Source: DAISKN01 sp963716925 (GTDB lineage Bacteria; Acidobacteriota; Vicinamibacteria; Marinacidobacterales; SMYC01). Taken from it: a stretch of DNA of 6,437 nucleotides. How positions within the stretch are numbered: the stretch's first letter is position 1; each line of letters opens with the position of its first letter. The stretch covers positions 1 through 6,437 of the forward strand of contig CAVQUX010000021.1 of the NCBI GenBank assembly GCA_963716925.1. Direction: 5' to 3'. Under the pieces are notes generated by a model that saw nothing but the letters and a program-made list of their open reading frames with translations, was not told the origin of the DNA and did no database searches. The translations under genes were made by a program, and so were the position numbers. Of this stretch, positions 1-6,391 are shown piece after piece.

Positions 1-41
1 GGCGTATGCAAGGGGCAGAAAGGTGACAGTCGATACCCCGG

Positions 42-467
42 CTAACCGTTATCCTTGACGACGACGCGAATACCGGTCCACGTCACTGCCGCAATGAATG
101 CACCGTGTTGTCGCCGAGCGATTCGCCCCATTTTCGGAAGGCTTTGGACAAAGATCGAGGCCATTTCATCCCCCGAGAGATTTCGGTTGGTCAAGACGAA
201 GGCGCGAACTCCCGAGGCGAGCAAGGCTTCCCGTTCATGCTCTCGGTACCGGATTCGATCGTCTTTCGTCAAAACGATCCATCGTTTTGCGCCCACCACC
301 GGAAGCCATTCCGCGTCCTTTGCGTCAGCCGCGAAGTGATCGTCGTGAATCTCAACGAGCGAACCGGCGCCTCGAAGAGCGTCAGCGACCTTGTGCTTTC
401 CCAGGGAGCGGTCGATAAAGAAGACAAGCTCAGGCGGCTCTGAGCTCGCAGCGGATCGCCTCTTCAA
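42..467 (-). CDS. VapC45-like PIN-domain toxin (putative ribonuclease) of a type II toxin-antitoxin pair
   Basis: Predicted toxin: PIN-like proteins of this group are thought to be Mg-dependent RNases held inactive by the partner antitoxin. The 141-residue length is normal for the family. The PIN core begins near residue 13; the acidic residues that would bind metal are visible as D19 in FFIDRSLG, D51/E53 in the DAEWL stretch and D69-D70 in LTKDDR. The C-terminal GAFIAAVTWTG segment also resembles the family. The start is TTG at 467-465: the frame opens only after a TGA at 482-480, and there is no ATG or GTG before the conserved core. A weak GGGA lies 6-7 bases upstream. The gene starts 38 bases inside the antitoxin gene, so translation is probably coupled. 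Seen: motifs, start and overlap. Known: family activity. Inferred: RNase toxicity in this organism. Confidence is good for the family, lower for activity. Confidence 0.82.
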   Translation of the reverse strand: MKRRSAASSEPPELVFFIDRSLGKHKVADALRGAGSLVEIHDDHFAADAKDAEWLPVVGAKRWIVLTKDDRIRYREHEREALLASGVRAFVLTNRNLSGDEMASIFVQSLPKMGRIARRQHGAFIAAVTWTGIRVVVKDNG

Positions 468-1191
468 TTTCGTCCCGTTTCAGGTCGTAGTCCGCCGCAA
501 GCTCCTCAACGGACTCGCCGGCCTTATACCGCTCGGCGACGGTCGAAGTCGGCACACCGGTCCCAACCAAGACAGGCTTGCCGAACGAGATCTCGGGGTC
601 GATGACGACCGCCTTCGGCTCATCGAGAGCCCGTTTCCGAGTGAAGGGATAGAGTCGTATGGCGAAGCCGGCCTCGTTCCAGTCCACACGGCGGAGGTAG
701 GCGTCCAGGACATCCGCCATCGCGAGCTGGCCCTCGCGGGACACATTGATCAGGTGCAGGTATTGCCGCACGAAGAGATCACGACCGTCCGTTACCATTC
801 CGCGAAAAGCAAGAGGGTGTTCGACCTGCATCCGATCCTGCATGTAACGGATTGCCTCACGAACTTCCTTGAGCCGCACCCCGTGCTCGCGCCGGATGGC
901 GTCGAGGATATGGGCCTCGACGAGGTTCGTGAAGGACAACAACGCCTTCGTCTCGTCGGGTAATGCGACGACAGGCCGGAAGAGACCGGCACGGTCGGGG
1001 CGCCGTAACGGGTAGCGCCGGCCTTTAACCCATGAACGCAGGGTCGCTTCGGGAATCAACAGGTAGTGGGATGCCTCGGCGACGGTGTAGGCGGGAATAT
1101 CCCGCGGTGAGTAGACCGGTGGGGCGGGTTTCTTGGCTTTTGATGCCTTCGATAGGTTCGCCGCGTTCGCCTCCTGCTGACGATACTTCAT
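430..1191 (-). CDS. VapB45-like antitoxin: HTH plus DUF433 protein
   Basis: Antitoxin partner of the PIN toxin just downstream. Numbered from the ATG at 1191 (253 residues), residues 34-57 (AYTVAEASHYLLIPEATLRS and on to GRRYP) form a MerR-like helix-turn-helix, the middle is helical, and residues about 193-250 are a clear DUF433 domain (VVIDPEISFGKPVLVGTG, then VPTSTVAERYKAGESVEELA). In such pairs the HTH binds the operon promoter and the C-terminus masks the toxin. The frame stays open up to an ATG at 1326, with another ATG at 1299 preceded by AAAGGTGAT. I prefer 1191 because homologues usually begin shortly before the HTH. The extra 45 codons also use G/C at only about 56% of third positions against about 71% in a body sample I counted, carry four AGA codons, and contain two perfect palindromes that look like operators. 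The 1191 start lacks a good Shine-Dalgarno, so it remains uncertain. Confidence 0.8.
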   Translation of the reverse strand: MKYRQQEANAANLSKASKAKKPAPPVYSPRDIPAYTVAEASHYLLIPEATLRSWVKGRRYPLRRPDRAGLFRPVVALPDETKALLSFTNLVEAHILDAIRREHGVRLKEVREAIRYMQDRMQVEHPLAFRGMVTDGRDLFVRQYLHLINVSREGQLAMADVLDAYLRRVDWNEAGFAIRLYPFTRKRALDEPKAVVIDPEISFGKPVLVGTGVPTSTVAERYKAGESVEELAADYDLKRDEIEEAIRCELRAA

Positions 1192-1232
1192 TCTAATGCG
1201 CTTGGGCCGAGACGCAAAGGCGATGATTGCTT

Positions 1233-1252
1233 GTCTCGTGAATGTACGAGAC
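1233..1252. promoter_or_regulatory. Inverted repeat, candidate antitoxin operator
   Basis: GTCTCGT (1233-1239) and ACGAGAC (1246-1252) are perfect 7-bp inverted repeats around a 6-bp centre. They lie 42 bp upstream of the preferred antitoxin start. Type II antitoxins usually repress their own operon by binding such sites, so this is a plausible operator; binding by this HTH protein is inferred. Confidence 0.45.
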
Positions 1253-1260
1253 TTGAATCT

Positions 1261-1272
1261 CTCTCTAGAGAG
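1261..1272. promoter_or_regulatory. 12-bp perfect palindrome CTCTCTAGAGAG, candidate operator
   Basis: CTCTCTAGAGAG reads the same on both strands and sits 8 bp from the 1233-1252 inverted repeat. It is followed by GTCTC (1273-1277), the same pentamer that begins that repeat. Paired sites of this kind suit cooperative repression of the toxin-antitoxin operon. I could not find a convincing -35/-10 pair nearby, so the exact promoter is not assigned. Confidence 0.4.
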
Positions 1273-1350
1273 GTCTCCGCCACCGTTTGGGATTGGCATA
1301 TCACCTTTGGTGTTCGCCTCGCCCATGGCTCCCTACCTGTCGAACGTCGC

Positions 1351-1366
1351 GCGATCACCCGATCGC
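1351..1366. repeat. Perfect 6-bp hairpin between the operon end and the toxin-antitoxin module
   Basis: GCGATC (1351-1356), ACCC loop, GATCGC (1361-1366). It lies 20 bases beyond the stop codon of the TPR/PDZ gene on the minus strand. It could be a transcript 3' end structure, but no T-run follows on the minus strand, so it is not a canonical intrinsic terminator. It may equally be a protein-binding site. Confidence 0.35.
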
Positions 1367-1385
1367 TCCTCCATCGAATCCACCC

Positions 1386-3938
1386 TCACCGATACAGAAA
1401 CGAAGGCCCCGGAGTCCCATTCGTCCGCACCCGAACCCCGAACCGTCTTCCGAGAAGCCGCGTCGTGACGTCGAGATACTGCGTCTGCCTCCAGACCCGC
1501 AACCGCATCTCGGTGGCATCGCTCGGAAGCGCCTGAAAGTTCCTCACGACGTCATACTGCGGGAGAGACCGCACCCGAAAGCCGTCGAGACCGACGATGA
1601 CGTCGGAGCCGCGCAGACCCGCATGCTCGAGCCAGTCGCTCTTCCCATCGATGAGGACCCCATCCGTGGGCGGAGCGGCGTCGTGCGTCGAAGGCAGCGT
1701 CTCCAGCCCCTGTGGAAAGACCCCCGATAGAAGCTCCTCGAGCCGCCCCTCGTACTCCCCGTCCTTCTGGACTCGAGCCATTCGATAGTAAAAACCCGCG
1801 AGAGCATAGGACACGGGCTCCTCGCCGTCGTAGCGCTCCGCTTTCGCGACATACACGCGCTCGGCTTCGACCGGCTGACCCATCCGCTCCGAGAGATACG
1901 CCCTCGTGTAGAGGCCCCAGGAGCAGTAGACGTCCGCCGCCATGTCCGCGAGGGTGCGAGCCTCTTCCACCCGGCCCTGGTCGTAGTGGTAGCTCACCAG
2001 CCAGTTGGCGTTGTTGCACACCCCGATTCGATCCGGGGCTTCGTCGACCATCCGCTGAAAGGCGGCGGCCGCCTCCACGGGACGGCCGAGACGCACGAAA
2101 GCCCAGCCGAGGTCGGCGCACTCGTTCCTGTCGAGATCGCACATCCGCTCCCGGATCGGAATCCCCTTTTCCCCTTCCTTGTCCGCGGCTTCCTCGAGCT
2201 TCCGAAGAGCTTCGATGTCGTACTCCACCCGGGCTCCCACCTCCCGGGTTACGCGGTCCAGGGTCTTCTCCTCCGGCGGGAGGCGTTTGAGGACGATATC
2301 GACGACGGCGGGATGGTGGGGAGCGAAGCCGACGAGTGCGGTCTCGACGGAGTTCGGCTTCCCGACGGCGTCCCCCAGCAAACGGACCCGGGACGGTGTC
2401 TCGAGGACGCTGGTTTCGAGGACGGCGCGGGAGAACCACCGCTCGGCCTGCGGCATGCCGCGCTTGCGCATCATGTGGAGGGCGCTATCGGCGAGAAACT
2501 CCCAGCTCCTGGCGTTCAGGACCTCCGGGCTCCTCCGGGCGAGCTCGATGCCCTCGTCCATGCCGATCGTGTCCTCGACACGGGCCCCCGCTTTTCGCGA
2601 GCGGCGGACTTCGACGACCGGATCGAGCGTCAGGCCGGAGAATACCTGCCGCGCGTCGTGGCTGAACTCCGCGGCCGACTCCGGCATCCCCAGCGACTCG
2701 TCGAGGATCTCGTGGGCGGCGACGAGGAGCCCGGCGATGTGCCTCTGATAGAAGGCGGCCCAGGTTCCCCAGCCGAGGACCCGCGGGCCGTTCTCGCCGA
2801 GGAGCCGGCCGGCGGGGACGTTCAAGGCCTCCGCCACGTTTCCCGGCGACATTCGATCGTCCCTCGCGAGGCTCCAGACCTCCTGGAGCTCCGCGAGCTC
2901 CCGCTCCATCTGGGTCGTGATGAACGAGGAATCGCTCGCGGCGCAGCAGTAGGCCCAGGTGACGATCCGGCCCCAGTCCGGAAGCTGGCTTCCCTGGGCC
3001 TCTTCGAAGCGCGAGACCGCGGCCGACGAGCCCAGGGCCGTGACCAGCGCCCGGAAGCGCTGCACCCGCTCGAGCAGGGAGTCACTGCTTTCGGGGGTTT
3101 CAGGCCGTCCTCGCCAGTCGGAGGTCGTATACATGGTGAGCGCGTTCCGCCAGGAAAGGGCCGCGCGAGAGGTGCCGGGCAAGCGTTCGATGGAATCGAG
3201 CGCTTCCTGCTGGCGGCCGCCGAGGGCGAGGAGAGCCGCTTCGGCAATCGCGCCGGCGAGACCCGGAGGCTCGGCGCCTCGGAGCGAGCGGGCCACGGCG
3301 AGGTGAGCGGTGATGCGGCCGAGAAGGAATCGAACGTCGTCGAAGGTGTACGCCGACTCCCGGAGAGCGAACGCCGCGAGGACCAGTGCCGCTTCCTCGT
3401 GGGCCAGCGGGTCGCGCATGTCGGCCGCGAGGAGCGCCGAGACCCGGGCGCTCTCCGTCTCCAGAACCGCCGCCCTCATGTCGAGGAGAGCCTCGGGAGT
3501 GGTGCTTTCCCGTGAGCTTGCCGGAAGACCCGGGCCGAGGAGCGCCGCCGCCGCGGGAGCGTAGCTCTCGGGGCTCCAGAGCCAGCGATCGAAGGAGAGG
3601 GTTCCCTCGTAGCGTGCCCCGGCTCCGGCCCGGACATCGAGGCGAACCGCGGGGAGCGGATTTCCGGGAGCGTGATCCTGCGAGACCTCTACGGAGTCGA
3701 GGTCTGCGGCGTTGGCATGGGCAGCCATTTCGGCGATGTCCCGCACGATCTCTCCCACGATCCATTCGTCCTCCGTCGCATAGGTGGACCGAAGCGACGA
3801 GGGCGAGCCTCCCATGCGCATCCCCAGCCGTTCGTAGACGAAGAAGCCGAGGACCGCGGCGAGGAGAAGAAGGACGAGGGCCGCGATGCGGTTTCTCGAG
3901 GAGGGTTTCGGTGGCGGTGGCTTTCGATTCGTTCTCAT
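1386..3938 (-). CDS. Membrane-anchored TPR-repeat protein with C-terminal PDZ-like domain
   Basis: An 850-residue protein of unknown exact function. Residues 1-17 are basic and proline-rich, and 18-34 (IAALVLLLLAAVLGFF) form one membrane anchor, so the rest should lie outside the cytoplasm. A long alanine- and leucine-rich helical body follows; residues about 600-720 show TPR-like helix pairs (ADLGWAFVRLGRPVEAAAAF, YDQGRVEEARTLADMAADVY, YLSERMGQPVEAERVYVAKA). Residues about 758-829 look like a PDZ domain (SDWLEHAGLRGSDVIVGLDG). TPR and PDZ regions usually bind other proteins or C-termini. I place the start at ATG 3938 because the membrane anchor follows directly and the codon overlaps the repaired permease stop as ATGA. 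The frame is open to 4064, but those 42 extra codons lie over the permease C-terminus. GGGAG lies 11 bases upstream of the start. It has six cysteines, of interest next to a TlpA-like protein. As the last operon gene after the permease, it is probably the transporter's extracytoplasmic partner (inference). Confidence 0.8.
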   Translation of the reverse strand: MRTNRKPPPPKPSSRNRIAALVLLLLAAVLGFFVYERLGMRMGGSPSSLRSTYATEDEWIVGEIVRDIAEMAAHANAADLDSVEVSQDHAPGNPLPAVRLDVRAGAGARYEGTLSFDRWLWSPESYAPAAAALLGPGLPASSRESTTPEALLDMRAAVLETESARVSALLAADMRDPLAHEEAALVLAAFALRESAYTFDDVRFLLGRITAHLAVARSLRGAEPPGLAGAIAEAALLALGGRQQEALDSIERLPGTSRAALSWRNALTMYTTSDWRGRPETPESSDSLLERVQRFRALVTALGSSAAVSRFEEAQGSQLPDWGRIVTWAYCCAASDSSFITTQMERELAELQEVWSLARDDRMSPGNVAEALNVPAGRLLGENGPRVLGWGTWAAFYQRHIAGLLVAAHEILDESLGMPESAAEFSHDARQVFSGLTLDPVVEVRRSRKAGARVEDTIGMDEGIELARRSPEVLNARSWEFLADSALHMMRKRGMPQAERWFSRAVLETSVLETPSRVRLLGDAVGKPNSVETALVGFAPHHPAVVDIVLKRLPPEEKTLDRVTREVGARVEYDIEALRKLEEAADKEGEKGIPIRERMCDLDRNECADLGWAFVRLGRPVEAAAAFQRMVDEAPDRIGVCNNANWLVSYHYDQGRVEEARTLADMAADVYCSWGLYTRAYLSERMGQPVEAERVYVAKAERYDGEEPVSYALAGFYYRMARVQKDGEYEGRLEELLSGVFPQGLETLPSTHDAAPPTDGVLIDGKSDWLEHAGLRGSDVIVGLDGFRVRSLPQYDVVRNFQALPSDATEMRLRVWRQTQYLDVTTRLLGRRFGVRVRTNGTPGPSFLYR

Positions 3939-4737
3939 TTCACGAGGATCTCCCGATGGCGGAATACCAGCGCCCCCGCGAGAACCGCCGCGAAGGCGTA
4001 GAGCGCGTTCTCCGCGAGGACGGCGGTGTAGAGGGGGTAGTCGGGCTCGAAGGAGTCCCATCACGAGGCCGCTCGAAAGAAGCGATTCCTCGAGCGTCGG
4101 CAGGCGCCAGGTACCGCGCCGTAGTCGCCGCCGTCCTGAGAGCGATGTTCGGATGAGCGGCGAAGCCCGCCGTCATCGCCGGCAGAAGCGTCACCAGGAA
4201 TGCCGTGCCCCCGGCGGCGACGGGATGAAGGAGGCTCGAGAACCCGAGGCTGAGGGCGGAGAGGACCACCGCTCCCAGGAACATCTGGAGGATTCCGAGG
4301 TAGAAGAGGGACGACGGCTCGAGCTCCCAGTAAAGGGCGATCGCCGTGCCGGCCAAGACGCCGCAGCCCAGGAAGAGCGCGAGAAACGACACGACCCCGA
4401 GCCACTTGGCGAAGAAGAACGACACCCGTCCGATGGGCCGGCTCAGCACCGGAATGATCGTCCGGCTCTTGAGCTCGTTCGCGAGAGCAACCGACCCCAG
4501 GAAGATTGCCAGTACTACGGTGACGAACTCCACGATGTCGAAAACCTGCAGCACGAACTGGCTCTTCATGCTCTGGAGCATCTCCGTCTCGCCGGCGCTC
4601 GCCGCCATGTTCATGTACACCATCTCGTAGAGGGCGTAGGCGCCGACGAAGAGGCCCAGGAACACCAGGAGGTACAGGATTCTCCGGCGGAGGGCGTCCT
4701 CGAAGCTGTTCCAGGCGAGGATCCAGAGCCTATCCAT
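3935..4737 (-). CDS. ABC-2 type transporter permease, apparently frameshifted near its C-terminus
   Basis: Membrane subunit of the ABC complex whose ATPase is encoded just upstream (8-base overlap, ATG 4737 inside the ATPase end). Predicted membrane spans are residues about 20-40, 64-86, 106-131, 145-169 and 176-194, and a sixth at about 240-259 after repair. The ELKSRTIIPVLSRPIGR loop, followed by FFFAKWLG, is typical of ABC-2/NosY-like permeases. The starting frame is convincing to about residue 221, then turns into a Ser/Thr/Pro/Arg-rich tail that stops at 3942-3940. The other frame gives DSFEPDYPLYTAVLAENALY, then AFAAVLAGALVFRHREILVK and TGA at 3937-3935, a normal family ending. One extra G in the GGG at 4059-4057 joins them into 267 residues, the usual size. 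The change must lie after the TGA of the second frame at 4063-4061. It is either a sequencing or assembly error or a real mutation that removes the last span. Confidence 0.85.
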
Positions 4738-5662
4738 CGGAGGTTCCCCCGAGCTTCTCCATGTAGAGGTCCTCGAGCGAGTGCGACCGGCGCCGGACCT
4801 CTCCGACTTCGAGGCCCTGCTCCACCGCCCGGGCGATGAGGTCGTTCTTCATCTTTGTGGAGACGCGGAAAACCGCGCGCCCCTCCTCGCTCCTCTCCGG
4901 CACCAGGCCTTCGGTTGCGAGAACGCGAAGCTTCTGGCCGTCCGGCGCGAGGATTTCCACCTCCCACTCTTCCCCGCCGCGCGCCAGAACTTCCAGGTCC
5001 TCCGAAAGGACGACCTCGCCCTTGCGGATCATCACCACCCGGTCGCAGGTCCTCTCGACGTCGGTGAGGATGTGGCTGCTCAGAAAGATGGTCCTTCCCC
5101 GCGATTTCTCCTCGAGGATGATGTCGGCCACGAGCTTCCTTCCCTCGGGGTCTAGCCCCGTGGTGGGCTCGTCGAGGAGCAGGAGGTCGGGATCGTGGAG
5201 AAGCGCCTGCGCGAGGCCGAGCCTCTGGGTCATCCCCTTCGAGAACGTCCGCACCTTGCGATCGGCCGCCTCCGTCAGACCCAGGCGCTCGAGCTCGCGG
5301 TCGATGCGCCGCGAGAGATCCTTCGAGGGCACGCGCGAAAGACGGCCGTAGAAGAAGAGCGCGCGGCGGGCGGTATGGAAGGGATAGGTATGGAAGATCT
5401 CCGACTGGAATCCGATGCGGTTTCGCGCCCCGAGAGAGCCGGCGGGCTCTCCGAAAACTCGAATCGACCCGCGATCGGGCTTGAGGAAACCGAGGACCGC
5501 GAGAAGCGTCGTCGTCTTTCCCGCTCCGTTCGGCCCCACGAAAGCGACGACCGACCCCGGCTCGACTGTGAGGTCCAGACCGGCGACGGCACGGACCGAC
5601 TTCCGGCTCAGCCGGGAACGGAAGCTCTTCTCGAAGCCTTCGATCTCGAGAACCGCGGTCAC
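4730..5662 (-). CDS. ABC transporter ATP-binding protein (ABC-2 exporter type)
   Basis: A 310-residue cytoplasmic ATPase that should power the permease encoded next. All nucleotide-binding motifs are intact: Walker A GPNGAGKT (43-50), Q-loop Q86 in IGFQSE, signature FSKGMTQR (140-147; the SKGM form is common in ABC-2 exporters), Walker B LLLLDEP (160-166), D-loop GLDP (169-172) and switch H197 in SSHI. After about residue 225 comes the short C-terminal domain often found on this subfamily, ending with LEDLYMEKLGG. The start is GTG 5662, giving TAVLEIEGFEKSF as the expected N-terminus. It forms a GTGA overlap with the stop of the TlpA-like gene and has GAGG 7 bases upstream. The frame is open much further upstream, but that part is only the shadow of the thioredoxin gene. 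The family is NosF/CcmA/NatA-like in the broad sense; the substrate cannot be inferred. Confidence 0.95.
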   Translation of the reverse strand: MTAVLEIEGFEKSFRSRLSRKSVRAVAGLDLTVEPGSVVAFVGPNGAGKTTTLLAVLGFLKPDRGSIRVFGEPAGSLGARNRIGFQSEIFHTYPFHTARRALFFYGRLSRVPSKDLSRRIDRELERLGLTEAADRKVRTFSKGMTQRLGLAQALLHDPDLLLLDEPTTGLDPEGRKLVADIILEEKSRGRTIFLSSHILTDVERTCDRVVMIRKGEVVLSEDLEVLARGGEEWEVEILAPDGQKLRVLATEGLVPERSEEGRAVFRVSTKMKNDLIARAVEQGLEVGEVRRRSHSLEDLYMEKLGGTSDG

Positions 5663-6219
5663 GATCCGTCCTCGGACTCGCCGTCCTCCTCGAGCAGGGA
5701 CTCGATGGTATACGCGAGGTAGGGATCGAGCCCTTCGGTGACGTCGAAGACCTTGCCCTCGGCGTCGAGGAGCACCGTGGTCGGAAACGCTTCGACGCGG
5801 TACCGGGCGGCGACGAGCCCCTCCCGGTCCAGGAGAACCGGAAACGAAAGAGTCCTCTGGCCGAGGAAGTCCCGGACGGTTTTCTCGTCTTCCTCCACGT
5901 TGATGGCGAGGATCTGGAGTCCCTTGTCCTGATAGCGCTCGTGGAGAGTCTGGAGTTGAGGCATCTCGAGACGGCAGGGGGGACACCAGGTGGCCCAGAA
6001 GTTGAGAAGGACCACCTTCTTTCCCGGCACCACCTCGGCGAGCCGGTGAAGGGTTCCATCGGAGGCGGCGAGCTCGAACTCCGGAGGAACGTCCCCGTAG
6101 GAAAGCCCGCCCGAGAACGACTCCATCGCTTCCTTGCGGGCGACGTCCCGTTTCACCTTGACGCTGAACGCCGAAAAGGCGACGAAGAAGGCACAGGCCC
6201 CGATCGTGGAGATTTTCAC
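5659..6219 (-). CDS. TlpA/ResA-like membrane-anchored thioredoxin-fold protein
   Basis: A 186-residue thiol-disulfide oxidoreductase likely acting outside the cytoplasmic membrane. Residues 5-20 (TIGACAFFVAFSAFSV) form an uncleaved signal anchor or signal peptide without a lipobox. Residues 44-170 are a TlpA/ResA/AhpC-TSA-type thioredoxin fold: VLLNFWATWCPPCRLEMPQL holds the active CPPC (C79, C82), and the cis-proline is P146 in EAFPTTV. The tail is strongly acidic (LLEEDGESEDGS). The start is GTG 6219, fixed by an excellent AGGAGAGGGGG ribosome site five bases upstream and by the anchor that follows at once. It is first in the operon, with its stop overlapping the ATPase GTG by 4 bases. Family members reduce apocytochrome c, metal-site or other extracytoplasmic disulfides. 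No cytochrome gene is in view, so a role on the co-encoded cysteine-containing TPR/PDZ protein or on the transported substrate is only a possibility. Confidence 0.93.
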   Translation of the reverse strand: MKISTIGACAFFVAFSAFSVKVKRDVARKEAMESFSGGLSYGDVPPEFELAASDGTLHRLAEVVPGKKVVLLNFWATWCPPCRLEMPQLQTLHERYQDKGLQILAINVEEDEKTVRDFLGQRTLSFPVLLDREGLVAARYRVEAFPTTVLLDAEGKVFDVTEGLDPYLAYTIESLLEEDGESEDGS

Positions 6220-6223
6220 GAAT

Positions 6224-6234
6224 CCCCCTCTCCT
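6224..6234 (-). promoter_or_regulatory. Strong Shine-Dalgarno site that fixes the GTG start of the TlpA-like gene
   Basis: On the minus strand the sequence reads AGGAGAGGGGG followed by ATTC and the GTG at 6219-6217. This purine-rich match to the 16S rRNA 3' end decides the GTG start over the later in-frame ATG at residue 32, which would remove the membrane anchor. Confidence 0.7.
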
Positions 6235-6257
6235 GATTGTCTTCGGGAAAAGGCTCG

Positions 6258-6286
6258 ATTCTACTGTGCACCGGCCCCGGGGTCAA
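6258..6286 (-). promoter_or_regulatory. Sigma70-type promoter of the four-gene operon
   Basis: On the minus strand, -35 TTGACC (6286-6281) and -10 TAGAAT (6263-6258) each match the consensus at 5 of 6 bases and are separated by exactly 17 bp. The predicted start of transcription is near 6251, giving a leader of about 32 bases before the GTG at 6219. The spacer contains the palindrome CCCCGGGG (6275-6282, touching the -35), which might be a regulator site. No second promoter is evident inside the operon, where the genes overlap. Confidence 0.7.
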
Positions 6287-6391
6287 CGATCTTGGGTTCA
6301 GTTTCACCGGCTGAGTAGCTTACCGAAGACAACGGCGCTCCTCGTTCCGCACACAGCCAATCGGAAGGTCGGCCGTACTTGGTGACTCAAG

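Noticed and set aside
1192..1330. A -35/-10 promoter for the toxin-antitoxin operon, such as TACATT overlapping the inverted repeat or TAGAAT at the start codon
   Set aside because: The paired -35 hexamers at proper spacing match the consensus at only about 3 of 6 bases, so no promoter was assigned.
1986..3515. A 509-codon open frame on the plus strand opposite the TPR/PDZ gene
   Set aside because: It lies wholly antisense to a gene with a clear membrane anchor, TPR-like and PDZ-like segments. Long antisense frames are expected opposite genes with very high third-position GC, and its translation shows no recognisable domain.
4055..4063. Programmed ribosomal frameshift in the permease
   Set aside because: No X XXY YYZ slippery heptamer is seen in frame at the GGG, and I identified no obvious stimulatory hairpin. 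A single-base indel explains the data more simply.
3939..4064. 42-codon N-terminal extension of the TPR/PDZ protein (ATG at 4064)
   Set aside because: This stretch encodes the permease C-terminus in another frame. The extension is Arg/Pro/Gly-rich with no domain, and the ATG at 3938 directly precedes the membrane anchor.
5663..6307. Long N-terminal extension of the ABC ATPase frame
   Set aside because: It is a frame shadow of the TlpA-like gene. The ATPase starts naturally at GTG 5662 with GAGG upstream and a normal N-terminus.
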